Source of the DNA: Clostridium sp. AF15-31
GTDB taxonomy: Bacteria; Bacillota; Clostridia; Lachnospirales; Lachnospiraceae
Assembly: GCF_003461625.1 (NCBI RefSeq)
Contig: NZ_QTXL01000006.1
Coordinates: 62,001-126,000 of the forward strand
Length of the DNA: 64,000 nt
Direction: 5' to 3'
Shown here one piece after another: positions 37,207 to 45,641 of the stretch. A program made the position numbers and the translations under genes. Within the stretch, counting starts at the first letter, position 1. Every line of letters starts with the position of its first letter. A model generated the notes under the pieces. It had not been told where the DNA came from and searched no databases. It saw only the letters and a list, made by a program, of their open reading frames with translations.

Positions 37207-38350
37207 AAAAGAAATGACTATTCCAAATGTATCTGCGGCAACAGATGCGGAACAGTCACTTTCCAAATGTACTGACAATAGTATAGTCAATCAGGATACG
37301 GATTTCAAGGGGTACGAGCAATCTTTTGAAGAAATGCAAAGGGAAATACTCAGACAGTTAGACCCTTCCTATCTGAAAACAGTATCAATGACAACGCTGT
37401 ATGATACGGTGTTTGAGGTTCAGACACCACTTATCGACGGTCTGCTCCAAAGGGGAACTTACCTTTTCGTAGGTTCCCCGAAAGTGGGAAAGAGCTTTAT
37501 GATGGCACAGCTTGCCTATCATATCAGCACAGGCACACCGCTTTGGGAGTATAAGGTGCGTAAGGCAACGGTGCTTTATTTTGCCCTTGAAGATGATTAC
37601 CCACGTTTGCAGAAGCGATTGTTTCAGATGTTCGGTGCAAAGGAGACAGGCAATCTGTATTTCGCAACGGAATGTAAAACGGTCAATGGCGGACTGGAAG
37701 AACAGATAAGAGGGTTTATGAGGGAACACCCAGACACAGGCTTGATTATCATAGACACCTTAAAGCGTGTGCGTGAAGCAGGCGGAGCAGATTACAGCTA
37801 CGCAAGTGATTATGATGTTGTGGCAAGGCTGAAAGCGTTGGCAGACAGTTACAAGGTTTCAATGCTTATTGTTCATCATACACGCAAACAAAAATCGGAA
37901 GATATATTCGATATGATTTCAGGCACGAATGGTCTGATGGGTGCGGCAGACGGTGCATTTGTTCTCAGTAAGGACAAGCGTACTTCCAACAATGCCACAC
38001 TTGATGTTGCTGGCAGAGACCAGCAGGATATGAAAATCCATCTTGTAAGGGACAGCGAGCGATTGGTGTGGAACTTTGCAAAATCGGAAACGGAGATGTG
38101 GAAAGAACCGCCCGAACCTCTGCTTGAGAAGATAGCGGATACGCTCTTTTCGGAAAGTGACAGATGGGAAGGAACTGCTTCGGAACTTTGCGAAAGGCTT
38201 GCGGTGGATATAAAGCCGAATGTACTTTCTTTAAGGCTCAGTATCAACGCAAGCAGGCTGTTTCGTGATTACGGTATCCGTTATCAGAACAGCCGCACAC
38301 ACGACGGAAGAAAGGTTTCACTTTGGAAAGAAACCGAGCAGACGGCGTGA
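37196..38350 (+). CDS. RepA-like AAA ATPase / replicative helicase loader (element 1)
   Basis: This 384-residue RecA-fold ATPase has Walker A FVGSPKVGKSFMM, Walker B LIIIDTLKRV and a sensor region MLIVHHTRKQKSEDIFDMISG, as in RepA/KaiC-type helicases of plasmids and integrative elements. The C-terminal part (about 300-384) looks like a winged helix. It probably supports replication of the excised circle. The ATG at 37196 is supported by AAGGAG nine bases upstream. Confidence 0.85.
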   Translation: MENKKEMTIPNVSAATDAEQSLSKCTDNSIVNQDTDFKGYEQSFEEMQREILRQLDPSYLKTVSMTTLYDTVFEVQTPLIDGLLQRGTYLFVGSPKVGKSFMMAQLAYHISTGTPLWEYKVRKATVLYFALEDDYPRLQKRLFQMFGAKETGNLYFATECKTVNGGLEEQIRGFMREHPDTGLIIIDTLKRVREAGGADYSYASDYDVVARLKALADSYKVSMLIVHHTRKQKSEDIFDMISGTNGLMGAADGAFVLSKDKRTSNNATLDVAGRDQQDMKIHLVRDSERLVWNFAKSETEMWKEPPEPLLEKIADTLFSESDRWEGTASELCERLAVDIKPNVLSLRLSINASRLFRDYGIRYQNSRTHDGRKVSLWKETEQTA

Positions 38351-38684
38351 CAAACGGTGTCAAAGGTGTCAATGTTTTTGAGAGCAGCACGCTGTGAAAA
38401 ACATTGTCACCATCGTCACACTTTGACACCGGATAAAGTTTAGGGGAGTGTGCAGAGAGTGCCTTTTCAAAGGCGGCTCTTTGGTCTCGCCTGCTGGCTC
38501 GGTCGGTTCGCAGGCGTGTGTGCCACCGGCACACGCTCACCCCTCGGAGAGCCTTCGGAGAACGCAAAACCTGTTTACAGGTCGCATTTTTGATGGGTGT
38601 ACCCGTCAAAAGTGCTTTTGCGTTACTTTTGACAAAAGTAACAAAACCTGAGAATGTTGAAATTTACAGATGGGAGATGAAAAA
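38351..38684. other. Candidate oriT / structured region upstream of MobV relaxase
   Basis: There is no supported gene in these 334 bases. They hold a set of inverted repeats: GTGTGTGCC-ACC-GGCACACGC (38516-38537), CTCCGAAGG/CCTTCGGAG-type pairs near 38550, TTTTTGATGGG-TGTA-CCCGTCAAAAG (about 38585-38611) and GTTACTTTTG-A-CAAAAGTAAC (38622-38642). Strand-nicking origins of MobV-type relaxases usually lie directly upstream of mob, so nicking here is plausible. The exact nick site cannot be read. Confidence 0.45.
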
Positions 38685-39845
38685 ATGCAGAGAACGATAA
38701 GTGCAATGGTCGGTAAAGGCTCGGTCAATCACAATAGCCGAAAGTTCCGAGCAGAAAATGTAGACGGAACTCGTACTCATCTCAATATCGACTACTGCAA
38801 TGAAAATATAAAGACAGTTTATCACGAATTGTTTGATGAAGCATTGGAAAGATACAATGCCAAGCAGATAAGGTCAGACCGAAAGATAAAAGATTATTAT
38901 GAAAAAATCCGAAGTTCCAAGCAGGAAAAACCGTTCCACGAAATCATTTTACAGGTGGGCGGTAAGGGAAATATGAACGCCGATACGGAAAACGGAGAAC
39001 TGGCAAAGCAGATTTTAGATGAATACTATCAGGGTTTTCAGGAGCGAAATCCACAGCTTCGGGTGTTCTCGGCTCATCTGCATATGGATGAAGCTACACC
39101 ACATCTGCACATAGATTTTGTACCTTTTACCACAGGCAGCAAGCGTGGACTTGATACAAGAGTGTCACTAAAGCAGGCTCTTGCAACGCAAGGTTTTAAG
39201 GGCGGCAGTCGTGGCGATACGGAGTGGTCGCAATGGATACAGTCCGAAAAAGAACAGCTTGCGGCGGTGATGGAACGTTATGGGATTGAGTGGGAACATT
39301 TAGGCACACACGAAAAACATCTTTCTGTTTTGGATTATAAAAAGCAGGAAAGAGAAAAAGAAGTGGCGGCATTAGGTGCGAAAATCGAGCAGAAACAGAT
39401 TGAATTTGATGTGTTGTCGGAACGAGTATTGAACTATGATAAGGCAAAAGACGAGCTGTCAAATCTTGAAATAGAGCTTGATACTGCACCGAAATATCAG
39501 TTGCCAGAACCAGAGAAATTTATGACTGCAAAGGCATATAAAACCAAAATGGCAGAGCCGGTTGTAAGGAAATTGAAGCAACTTGTCAAAACGGTGCTTG
39601 CCCGCTGCTTTGAGGGGTGGGACAACTATCATAGGCTGAATACAGCGAATGCACAGTTATACCGCACCAATCAGCGTTTGGAGAAAGTCAATGAAAGATT
39701 GACCGAAGAAAACAAAATCCTAAAAGCAGAAAATAAAGATTACAGCCTGCTCCGTAAGGTTTTTGGTCGCAAACAGATAGATGATTTGTTGGAGCAGGCA
39801 AGAACAGTTAAAGGTCGCAAGCGTGATAATACACGATCACGATAG
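38685..39845 (+). CDS. MobV-family relaxase (Pre/Mob)
   Basis: This 386-residue protein has motif I (NHNSRKFRAENVDGTRTHLN) and motif III HLHMDEATPHLHIDFVP, the HxDExxPHxH metal site of MobV relaxases. A coiled-coil C-terminal half (about 215-360) follows. It nicks oriT and leads DNA transfer when a helper conjugation machine is present. Start at 38685 follows GGGAGAT with good spacing. Confidence 0.9.
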   Translation: MQRTISAMVGKGSVNHNSRKFRAENVDGTRTHLNIDYCNENIKTVYHELFDEALERYNAKQIRSDRKIKDYYEKIRSSKQEKPFHEIILQVGGKGNMNADTENGELAKQILDEYYQGFQERNPQLRVFSAHLHMDEATPHLHIDFVPFTTGSKRGLDTRVSLKQALATQGFKGGSRGDTEWSQWIQSEKEQLAAVMERYGIEWEHLGTHEKHLSVLDYKKQEREKEVAALGAKIEQKQIEFDVLSERVLNYDKAKDELSNLEIELDTAPKYQLPEPEKFMTAKAYKTKMAEPVVRKLKQLVKTVLARCFEGWDNYHRLNTANAQLYRTNQRLEKVNERLTEENKILKAENKDYSLLRKVFGRKQIDDLLEQARTVKGRKRDNTRSR

Positions 39846-39871
39846 ACAAAAATCACAGGAGGAAAAGGAAA

Positions 39872-40249
39872 ATGACAAAGACAATTTTTGAAGAAATGGG
39901 CGGAACTTATAGACAGGTGGGTGATTATTTATTGCCGAACATCACAGTACCAGCCGAAGAAGAAATAGAGCCGATTGGTTTATGGGGGAAACGACATGCA
40001 AGGCATTTAAAGGAACACTATAAAGTGTTATATATGAACCTGCTGACAAGCGGAAAGCTGCATAGTTATCTTGCAGAAGTCGATAAGCAAGCAGAGGATA
40101 TGTTTCTTCGACTGGTAAAGGAATATGCCGACAGACAAGATGTGACGGAACAATTAAAGAAAGATAATCCCTACGAATGGATTGGAAGAATGAATAATAT
40201 TCAGGCTTGTGCGAGGGAAGTTGTAGGAACGGAGTTGATTTACACATAA
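39872..40249 (+). CDS. TnpV-like protein
   Basis: This 125-residue protein resembles TnpV of Tn4451-type and other mobilisable elements: GTYRQVGDYLLPN near the start, KRHARHLKEHYKVLYMNLLTSGKLHSYL in outline, and a helical C-terminus. The molecular function of TnpV is not known. Ribosome site AGGAGGAAAAGG. It lies 26 bases after the relaxase gene. Confidence 0.85.
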   Translation: MTKTIFEEMGGTYRQVGDYLLPNITVPAEEEIEPIGLWGKRHARHLKEHYKVLYMNLLTSGKLHSYLAEVDKQAEDMFLRLVKEYADRQDVTEQLKKDNPYEWIGRMNNIQACAREVVGTELIYT

Positions 40250-40394
40250 GCGTTTTACGGTATGGTGCTCCTGCGTTTGCTGGAGTGCTGTGGTTGTGGT
40301 TGTAAAGAGGTTGTGAAAGATTGAATTTCGTAATGGTTGGATGTATAATTAGGAAGTGAAAATTTTAATTTGCACTTCCATAAGGTGAAATGTA

Positions 40395-40423
40395 TTGACA
40401 CAAAAAATACAGTATGATAGTAT
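40395..40423 (+). promoter_or_regulatory. Promoter of the ABC-F resistance-type gene
   Basis: TTGACA (40395-40400) and TAGTAT (40418-40423) with a 17-base spacer drive a leader of about 270 bases before the ABC-F start. Confidence 0.7.
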
Positions 40424-40467
40424 TGCCATTAGAAGAAAGAAAGGCACATTTTGTGTAAGGTGAGGAA

Positions 40468-40482
40468 ATGATTAATAGATAA
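40468..40482 (+). CDS. Leader peptide MINR (attenuator uORF)
   Basis: ATG ATT AAT AGA TAA follows AAGGTGAGGAA at the beginning of the ABC-F leader. Very short translated uORFs at this position are known in ribosome-mediated attenuators of antibiotic-resistance ABC-F and erm genes, where a drug-stalled ribosome changes RNA folding. Coding is inferred from the ribosome site and context. Confidence 0.5.
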   Translation: MINR

Positions 40483-40615
40483 TTTGATTTAAGTAAGACA
40501 CATATAGTTATTGAGCCTGTAGAGAATAGGTTTGTTTTGTGTACGCTTAAGTTGGATTATCGCAAGAGGCATTTCCTTTGTTTTCCTTTTGGAAAAGAAA
40601 TAAGGGGCTATTTAG

Positions 40616-40654
40616 CGAGTCTATTTTTGCGTATGCAAAAAAGACTCGTTTTTG
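40616..40654 (+). terminator. Intrinsic terminator in the ABC-F leader (attenuator)
   Basis: CGAGTCTATTTTTGC pairs with GCAAAAAAGACTCG (one bulge) and is followed by TTTTTG, 48 bases before the ABC-F start codon. A strong terminator between a promoter and its gene implies conditional read-through. Confidence 0.8.
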
Positions 40655-40702
40655 TGTGTTCAAAATAATAATTGGCTCAGACTTCGAAAAGGAGAAACTT
40701 TA

Positions 40703-42247
40703 ATGTTGCAGATAAAAAAATTAAATTTAACACATAAAAAAGACCTGAGAATAATTCTTAATGATTTCAACCTTGTGCTAAATGATGGAGATAAGGCAGT
40801 TATTATTGGAGAAGAGGGAAATGGGAAATCGACATTAATGAAGTGGATATACAATCCGTCGCTTGTAGAAAACTATATAGAAGCAGATGGGGAAAGGATA
40901 ATGGGACACGAACGTCTTGGTTATCTTCCGCAGGAGATGCTCGATGAAGATAAGGAAAAAACAATATACGAATATTTTTCTGAAGAGGAAATATTCTGGG
41001 AGAAAACGCCTAAAGAATTGTCTGTTATTGCGGGAAAATTTGGAATGAAAAATGATTTTTTCTACAGTAACCAGACAATGGGTAGTCTTTCAGGAGGCGA
41101 AAAAGTCAAGACACAACTTATGAGGCTTTTCATTCGCGATGTTTCTGTGCTGTTGTTGGACGAACCTTCCAATGACATCGACATTGCGACGCTTACATTA
41201 CTGGAAAAAATCATAAATGACTGGAAGCACATTGTGCTTTTTATTTCACACGATGAAACGCTGATAGAGCGTACTGCCAACATGGTGATACATATCGAGC
41301 AGATTATACGAAAAACAAAGGCGAGATATACCGTGGCAAAGCTTCCCTATAGACGCTATGTGGAAGAACGGCTTCATAAATTTGAAATCCAAAAACAGCG
41401 GGCACTGAGTGACCGTAGGGAGAAAAAGATTCGCGATGAAAAATATCAAAGAGTTATGCAGAGTGTACAAGGTGCATTAAGAAGTTGTACCAGACAAGCA
41501 CCGTCTGTTGCCAAAAACTTAAAGGACAAAATGCATACGGTTAAGGCAATGGAACGAAGATTTGAAAAAGAAGATGAAAATATGACTCAGATGCCGGAAC
41601 AGGAAGAAGCAATCTTTGTCAAATTAGGGGATGAAAACTCACACATTCCCGCAGGAAAAACGGTCATAGAATATGAACTTTCAAAGCTTGTGACTCCGGA
41701 TGGCAAAAGAATTTTAGCAGAAGGAATTCATTTAAAAATAAAAGGTTCAGAAAAAATCTGTATGATAGGAGCCAACGGGGCAGGAAAAACGACTCTTCTA
41801 AAAAAGATAGCGGAAGAACTCCTAAATCGGAATGACATTAAAGCAGAATATATGCCTCAAACTTATGAAGACCTGCTGGATTTGGATGTTACACCGGTTG
41901 ATTACCTTGATAAAACAGGAGATAAAGAAGAGCGTACAAGAATTAGAACATACCTTGGTTCACTTAAATACACACCAGATGAAATGGAGCATCCGATTCG
42001 GGAGTTATCAGGCGGACAAAAGGCGAAAGTGCTTCTCTTGAGGATGAGCTTAAGTGGTGCAAATGTTCTTATTCTGGATGAACCGACAAGAAATTTTTCA
42101 CCATTGTCCGGTCCGGTAATAAGAAAAATGCTCCGAGAATTTCCGGGGGCTGTCATTAGCATTTCTCACGATAGAAAGTATATTGAAGAGGTGTGCGATA
42201 AAATATATCAGCTAAATCCTAATGGATTACAGCTAATTGGTGATTGA
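40703..42247 (+). CDS. ABC-F ribosome-protection-type ATPase (antibiotic-resistance-like)
   Basis: This 514-residue protein has two ABC cassettes and no membrane domain. The first has Walker A GEEGNGKST and signature SLSGGEKVKTQ with LLLDEPSNDID; the second has GANGAGKTT, LSGGQKAKV and LILDEPTRNFSPLSGP. The inter-cassette linker (about 210-330) is long, basic and helical, as in drug-resistance ABC-F proteins that dislodge lincosamides, pleuromutilins or streptogramin A from the ribosome. The drug range is not known. The ATG at 40703 has AAGGAG eight bases upstream; expression passes an attenuator. Confidence 0.88.
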   Translation: MLQIKKLNLTHKKDLRIILNDFNLVLNDGDKAVIIGEEGNGKSTLMKWIYNPSLVENYIEADGERIMGHERLGYLPQEMLDEDKEKTIYEYFSEEEIFWEKTPKELSVIAGKFGMKNDFFYSNQTMGSLSGGEKVKTQLMRLFIRDVSVLLLDEPSNDIDIATLTLLEKIINDWKHIVLFISHDETLIERTANMVIHIEQIIRKTKARYTVAKLPYRRYVEERLHKFEIQKQRALSDRREKKIRDEKYQRVMQSVQGALRSCTRQAPSVAKNLKDKMHTVKAMERRFEKEDENMTQMPEQEEAIFVKLGDENSHIPAGKTVIEYELSKLVTPDGKRILAEGIHLKIKGSEKICMIGANGAGKTTLLKKIAEELLNRNDIKAEYMPQTYEDLLDLDVTPVDYLDKTGDKEERTRIRTYLGSLKYTPDEMEHPIRELSGGQKAKVLLLRMSLSGANVLILDEPTRNFSPLSGPVIRKMLREFPGAVISISHDRKYIEEVCDKIYQLNPNGLQLIGD

Positions 42248-42331
42248 TAACAAAAAGGATGAAAGACTGACAAATTTCAGGCTTTTAGTGAGTTGGAAAG
42301 CATACAAAGATTTGAATTTGGAGGATAGATT

Positions 42332-42829
42332 ATGGTACGTACAGAAGATGCATGTGAAATTATAAAATATGCTTTGCAAAACGAAATTAAAGTATATTTA
42401 GATGGCGGATGGGGTGTTGATGCACTTCTTAAAAGAGAATCAAGAATACACAATGATATTGATTTGTTTGTTGAACTGAAACATTATCATGATTATATTT
42501 ATGTGATTAAGCAGCATGGATTTGAGGAAGTAAATACTGATTATACAACGGATGGTCATACTGTCTGGAAAGATGATAAACAAAGAATCATTGATTTACA
42601 TTGTTTTGAATTTACAGATGACGGAATTGTTTATGAGGGAGATATATTTCCATCAAAAACTTTTTCCGGTATTGGAAAAGTTGGAGATATAACTGTTTCT
42701 TGTATTGAACCATTGAGTCAGGTAATGCTTCATTTGGGATATGAACACGATAAAAATGATGTGCATGATGTGATGCTGTTGTGTGAAACATTTCAAATAG
42801 CAATACCAGATGAATATAAGGAAAAGTAA
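42332..42829 (+). CDS. Lnu-like nucleotidyltransferase (lincosamide resistance family)
   Basis: This 165-residue nucleotidyltransferase-fold protein has the motif YLDGGWGVDALLKRESRIHNDIDLFV, matching the DGGWGVD...H.D.D active site of Lnu(A)/Lnu(C) lincosamide adenylyltransferases. The Asp pair for metal binding is present, and the C-terminal LHLGYEHDKNDVHDVMLL also fits. It lies 84 bases after the ABC-F gene. Drug inactivation is inferred from family resemblance, not shown. Confidence 0.78.
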   Translation: MVRTEDACEIIKYALQNEIKVYLDGGWGVDALLKRESRIHNDIDLFVELKHYHDYIYVIKQHGFEEVNTDYTTDGHTVWKDDKQRIIDLHCFEFTDDGIVYEGDIFPSKTFSGIGKVGDITVSCIEPLSQVMLHLGYEHDKNDVHDVMLLCETFQIAIPDEYKEK

Positions 42830-42928
42830 AATTTCAGTTTTGTGTTGAATCTCTAAGCAAAATAGCTTATAATTTGACATGCTACATATAGTTATTATCC
42901 ACAGTTATCGAGTAGGTGTTATCAATGC

Positions 42929-42947
42929 CGATAACAAAATGATAACA
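42929..42947. repeat. Integrase arm-type repeats, right end of element 1
   Basis: CGATAACAAAATGATAACA mirrors the left-end pair at 34389-34407, differing at two positions, about 100 bases inside the right attachment site. Confidence 0.5.
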
Positions 42948-43047
42948 TTAGCTCGTATAGGCAGGATAATATGGATATATCAAATAATCAAAAGAACGAG
43001 AAACATTACAGAGAATAATTCCTAAACAAAAAGCGTTAGTCTTTGTA

Positions 43048-43061
43048 GAGTTTGAGTAAAT
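43048..43061 (+). other. Attachment site between elements 1 and 2
   Basis: GTA-GAGTTTGAGTAA re-encodes Val-Glu-Phe-Glu-stop, the same C-terminus as guaA except Ile to Val, as expected when an element carries its own guaA-end copy. Confidence 0.7.
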
Positions 43062-43066
43062 AAATT

Positions 43067-43110
43067 AACGCCACAAACCCAGTATTTATGCGGGTTTGCG
43101 GCGTTTTATT
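43067..43110 (+). terminator. Terminator at the left end of element 2
   Basis: AACGCC...AAACCC pairs with GGGTTT...GGCGTT around the loop AGTATTTATGC, followed by TTATT. The same TATTTATGCGGG loop recurs after the other two attachment sites (34351-34363 and 46350-46361). Confidence 0.75.
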
Positions 43111-43118
43111 ATGTCGTT

Positions 43119-43137
43119 TGAGTGCAAATTGAGTACA
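43119..43137. repeat. Arm-type repeat at left end of element 2
   Basis: TGAGTGCAAATTGAGTACA has the same spacing and position relative to the attachment site as TGATAACAAATTGATAACA in element 1 but a different half-site, suggesting altered integrase specificity. Confidence 0.45.
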
Positions 43138-43199
43138 ATTTTCAAATAGATATTGGAAGATAGAAAAGTATAAAAATATATTAAATAATTTTGGAAAGA

Positions 43200-44663
43200 T
43201 TATTCATCATGCAAATTCAAGATTGTTCGATATGCAGGATGAACAATCCATAAATCAGCTTCGTTATAATTGGCAGGTATTAGTAGATTTGGAGCATCTT
43301 CAAATCGAGTAAATCCGACAGCTTTATTGTACTCGTCATTTCGCAATGTAATAAAACCTATTCTATATAGAAATTTAGCTATATGCAAGGCATCGGAGGT
43401 AATAACATTATCAATAGTTACATTGGAAATAGTAGACAAAACGTGTTCATTTATGTGATTAATTAAATCATTGGAACGATATTCGGTTCGATTGTTTCTA
43501 AAAGATTCAATAATATCTTCTAAGGAATCACATTGATGATTGTGTTCTTTGTATAAATCTGCCAAACGATATTTTCCATATTCATTCATTGCGAAATTTA
43601 TGTTGCCATTATTGATATAAGAATATGACTTAGAATAGGCATCTTTGGCAGCTATTTTACATAGTTGAGCAGCCCAACGTGGACGTCCTGCACTTAAAAT
43701 ATGAATTGGACGATAGGGTTTAACTGATTTAGTTCCCCAACGCAGTGTTTTATTAAAAACAATATTGTATATATCGTCAAAATTTTCTCTTTCTTGGTAA
43801 ACGCAATAAGGAGAATTAGGTTGTTTTTCTTTGTAATAAGATAGGATTTTTTTACAAAGAATTTTTCCAGTGTCATTTGTGCTCCATGACAAATCAAGCA
43901 TATATTGTTCGCATTTGTCAAGTGCTTCGTCAATGCATATTAGTGACCATACATCTGTTCGTATAGAAGCACGAATGTTGATTCCTTTCACGTTATTAGT
44001 TAGTTCGCGACAGGCTGAAAAGAAAGTGCTTACAAGAAGACGATTTTCTGGAGTATCAATAAATGTTGCATCAATATCATCAATGAAGAGCCATACTTTA
44101 TGGTTTTGATTTTCTGAATATCGTTTCAGTAAAGCATAATTATCTTGAATACTTGGCTTGGAGAGAGTTACAGTTGCTAAATCAGTTGAAACATTAATTC
44201 TGTTTAGCAAGGCTGAAATTATATTTTTTCCCTTAAAGTTTGCTAATTCTGCACTTTCAACAAGAGCCATACTATCATCAGAAAATGCAAAATGAATTTT
44301 TTTCCCAAGTTCTAAATTTACTCGGGTACAAATTCGTTGTTGCCAACAATTTATATACTCCAAAGCATTACTTGGATTGGAATTAAATAGAGCAATTAAA
44401 TCTGATGCTTTGATATTAATTATTATGTCATCTGGATTATCTTTTTGCACCTGATAAGCAGTATAGCATAATAATGCAGATTTCCCGATTCCCTTACGAG
44501 CACGGACAAATTGTAATCGCACACTAGGATGAAAAAATATATCGTGCTCAGGTTTGGATAGATAATATTCGTTCAAGCGTTCAATGTTTTCATCCTCGCC
44601 GGCATCATTACCAAAAAGTGTAGGGTCTAAAAATTCGTTTCTTCGCATAACTTCTCTTTGCAT
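43200..44663 (-). CDS. P-loop ATPase (Sll1717-like), element 2 cargo
   Basis: This 487-residue protein has an N-terminal NTPase domain: the Walker A is ARKGIGKSALL (residues about 54-64, first Gly replaced) and the Walker B is VWLFIDDIDATF, with a downstream RASIRTDVW sensor-like segment. The C-terminal half is helical and probably winged helix. It resembles the Sll1717-type STAND/AAA-like ATPases found in islands. A strong AAAGGAG site precedes the ATG, and the gene follows the XRE gene by 30 bases on the same strand. A defence or regulatory role is possible but unproven. Confidence 0.72.
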   Translation of the reverse strand: MQREVMRRNEFLDPTLFGNDAGEDENIERLNEYYLSKPEHDIFFHPSVRLQFVRARKGIGKSALLCYTAYQVQKDNPDDIIINIKASDLIALFNSNPSNALEYINCWQQRICTRVNLELGKKIHFAFSDDSMALVESAELANFKGKNIISALLNRINVSTDLATVTLSKPSIQDNYALLKRYSENQNHKVWLFIDDIDATFIDTPENRLLVSTFFSACRELTNNVKGINIRASIRTDVWSLICIDEALDKCEQYMLDLSWSTNDTGKILCKKILSYYKEKQPNSPYCVYQERENFDDIYNIVFNKTLRWGTKSVKPYRPIHILSAGRPRWAAQLCKIAAKDAYSKSYSYINNGNINFAMNEYGKYRLADLYKEHNHQCDSLEDIIESFRNNRTEYRSNDLINHINEHVLSTISNVTIDNVITSDALHIAKFLYRIGFITLRNDEYNKAVGFTRFEDAPNLLIPANYNEADLWIVHPAYRTILNLHDE

Positions 44664-44693
44664 TGTATTCTCCTTTAGTATTGCAATTATAGA

Positions 44694-45254
44694 TTATTGC
44701 GTAGCCTTCCGCCAGTTGATTGTCGGCTCAAACCGTCCGCCATCATCACAAGTGAAAGGCCAATTTATTTTCCATTCAAAATATTCTTCTCGGGTAATCG
44801 TATTTTCTGTCAGTTCTTGAAAGCGTATAGCCCATTCACGCATGAAATCGTTAATTTGATTATAGTTTAAGGCGATTGCCACAGGTGGAAAAACACCGCT
44901 ATATTGGCAATCATTGTACATACCATGTGCAATGCGTTTGTCGTCCTTGCCATTGTATTTTTGTAGTTGAAAAACGTATAATGAGTCACCAACAGTTTCT
45001 TCAAGCCAAAAGAAATTCATCATAATTCGTTCGGGTGGACTTAATTCTGCACCATCGTAAAAATTGATGTAATTACAATGGAGAATTTCAGCAAGAGCCT
45101 TGGCACTATCCAATTTTGGGATGCGTGCACCTGTTTCGTATTGTCCAATCCTTACTGCCGCACTCTTTTCCGTACTCCCTAAAGCTATCCCCAACTCTTT
45201 TTGTGTCATATTCCTATATTCGCGTATACGCTTAATGCGTTCATTAATTTGCAT
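44694..45254 (-). CDS. XRE-family regulator (element 2)
   Basis: This 186-residue protein has an N-terminal HTH (MTQKELGIALGSTEKSAAVRI, with QYETGARIPKL) and a C-terminal domain rich in aromatic residues ending WPFTCDDGGRFEPTINWR, parallel in layout to the element 1 repressor (34622-35152). It is divergent from the excisionase/integrase genes. Downstream in the same operon lies the P-loop ATPase. Confidence 0.85.
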   Translation of the reverse strand: MQINERIKRIREYRNMTQKELGIALGSTEKSAAVRIGQYETGARIPKLDSAKALAEILHCNYINFYDGAELSPPERIMMNFFWLEETVGDSLYVFQLQKYNGKDDKRIAHGMYNDCQYSGVFPPVAIALNYNQINDFMREWAIRFQELTENTITREEYFEWKINWPFTCDDGGRFEPTINWRKATQ

Positions 45255-45344
45255 ACAACTACTCCTATATTTGACAATATATGTACATTACAATAAATAT
45301 ACCATATTGTATATAAAAAATCAAATGTGAATGGAAATAATCAG

Positions 45345-45373
45345 TTGACAAAGCCAAAAAGAAATAATAAAAT
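45345..45373 (+). promoter_or_regulatory. Promoter of the element 2 excisionase/integrase genes
   Basis: TTGACA and TAAAAT are 17 bases apart, the same promoter as in element 1 (35258-35286). Upstream, an ACAATATATG...CATATTGTAT dyad (45274-45314) may bind the XRE protein. Confidence 0.6.
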
Positions 45374-45424
45374 TAAATAAAACAAAAACGTATATAAGCA
45401 TTCAAAAACGAAAGGAGAAATAAT

Positions 45425-45637
45425 ATGACCACACAGGAAAAAACTTACGTTACTGCTTCTGAACTTGCCGAAACTCTTGATATTTCAATGGGAAAGTCAT
45501 ACAAGATAATTCGGCAGTTAAACAGTGAATTGGCAAAAGAAGGCTTTATTACCGTGGCAGGAAAGTGTCCGCGTCGTTATCTTGAAAAGAAGTGGTATGG
45601 CTATGGACGGATAGAACAAGCGGTAAAGGAGGAATAG
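45425..45637 (+). CDS. Excisionase-like small HTH protein (element 2)
   Basis: This 70-residue protein (TASELAETLDISMGKSYKII HTH, then GFITVAGKCPRRYLEKKWYG) is a homologue of 35601-35789. It precedes the truncated integrase by 4 bases. Ribosome site AAAGGAG. Confidence 0.78.
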   Translation: MTTQEKTYVTASELAETLDISMGKSYKIIRQLNSELAKEGFITVAGKCPRRYLEKKWYGYGRIEQAVKEE

Positions 45638-45641
45638 CATT

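Larger units (their letters stand above)
34318..43061. mobile_element. Integrative mobilisable element 1 in the 3' end of guaA
   Basis: The element is bounded by GAGTTTGAATAAAT (34318-34331, end of guaA) and GAGTTTGAGTAAAT (43048-43061). It carries an XRE repressor, excisionase-like HTH, tyrosine integrase, RepA-like ATPase, MobV relaxase, TnpV and a two-gene resistance-type cargo. Paired arm-type repeats (TGATAACAAATTGATAACA and CGATAACAAAATGATAACA) lie near both ends. Without type IV secretion genes it is mobilisable rather than self-transmissible. Between the last cargo gene and the right end (42830-43047) I see only the arm repeats and AT-rich sequence. Confidence 0.82.

Noticed and set aside
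43200..44663. Assignment of the ATPase to a named anti-phage system
   Set aside because: No partner gene and no diagnostic domain of a known system; left as a P-loop ATPase with possible defence role.
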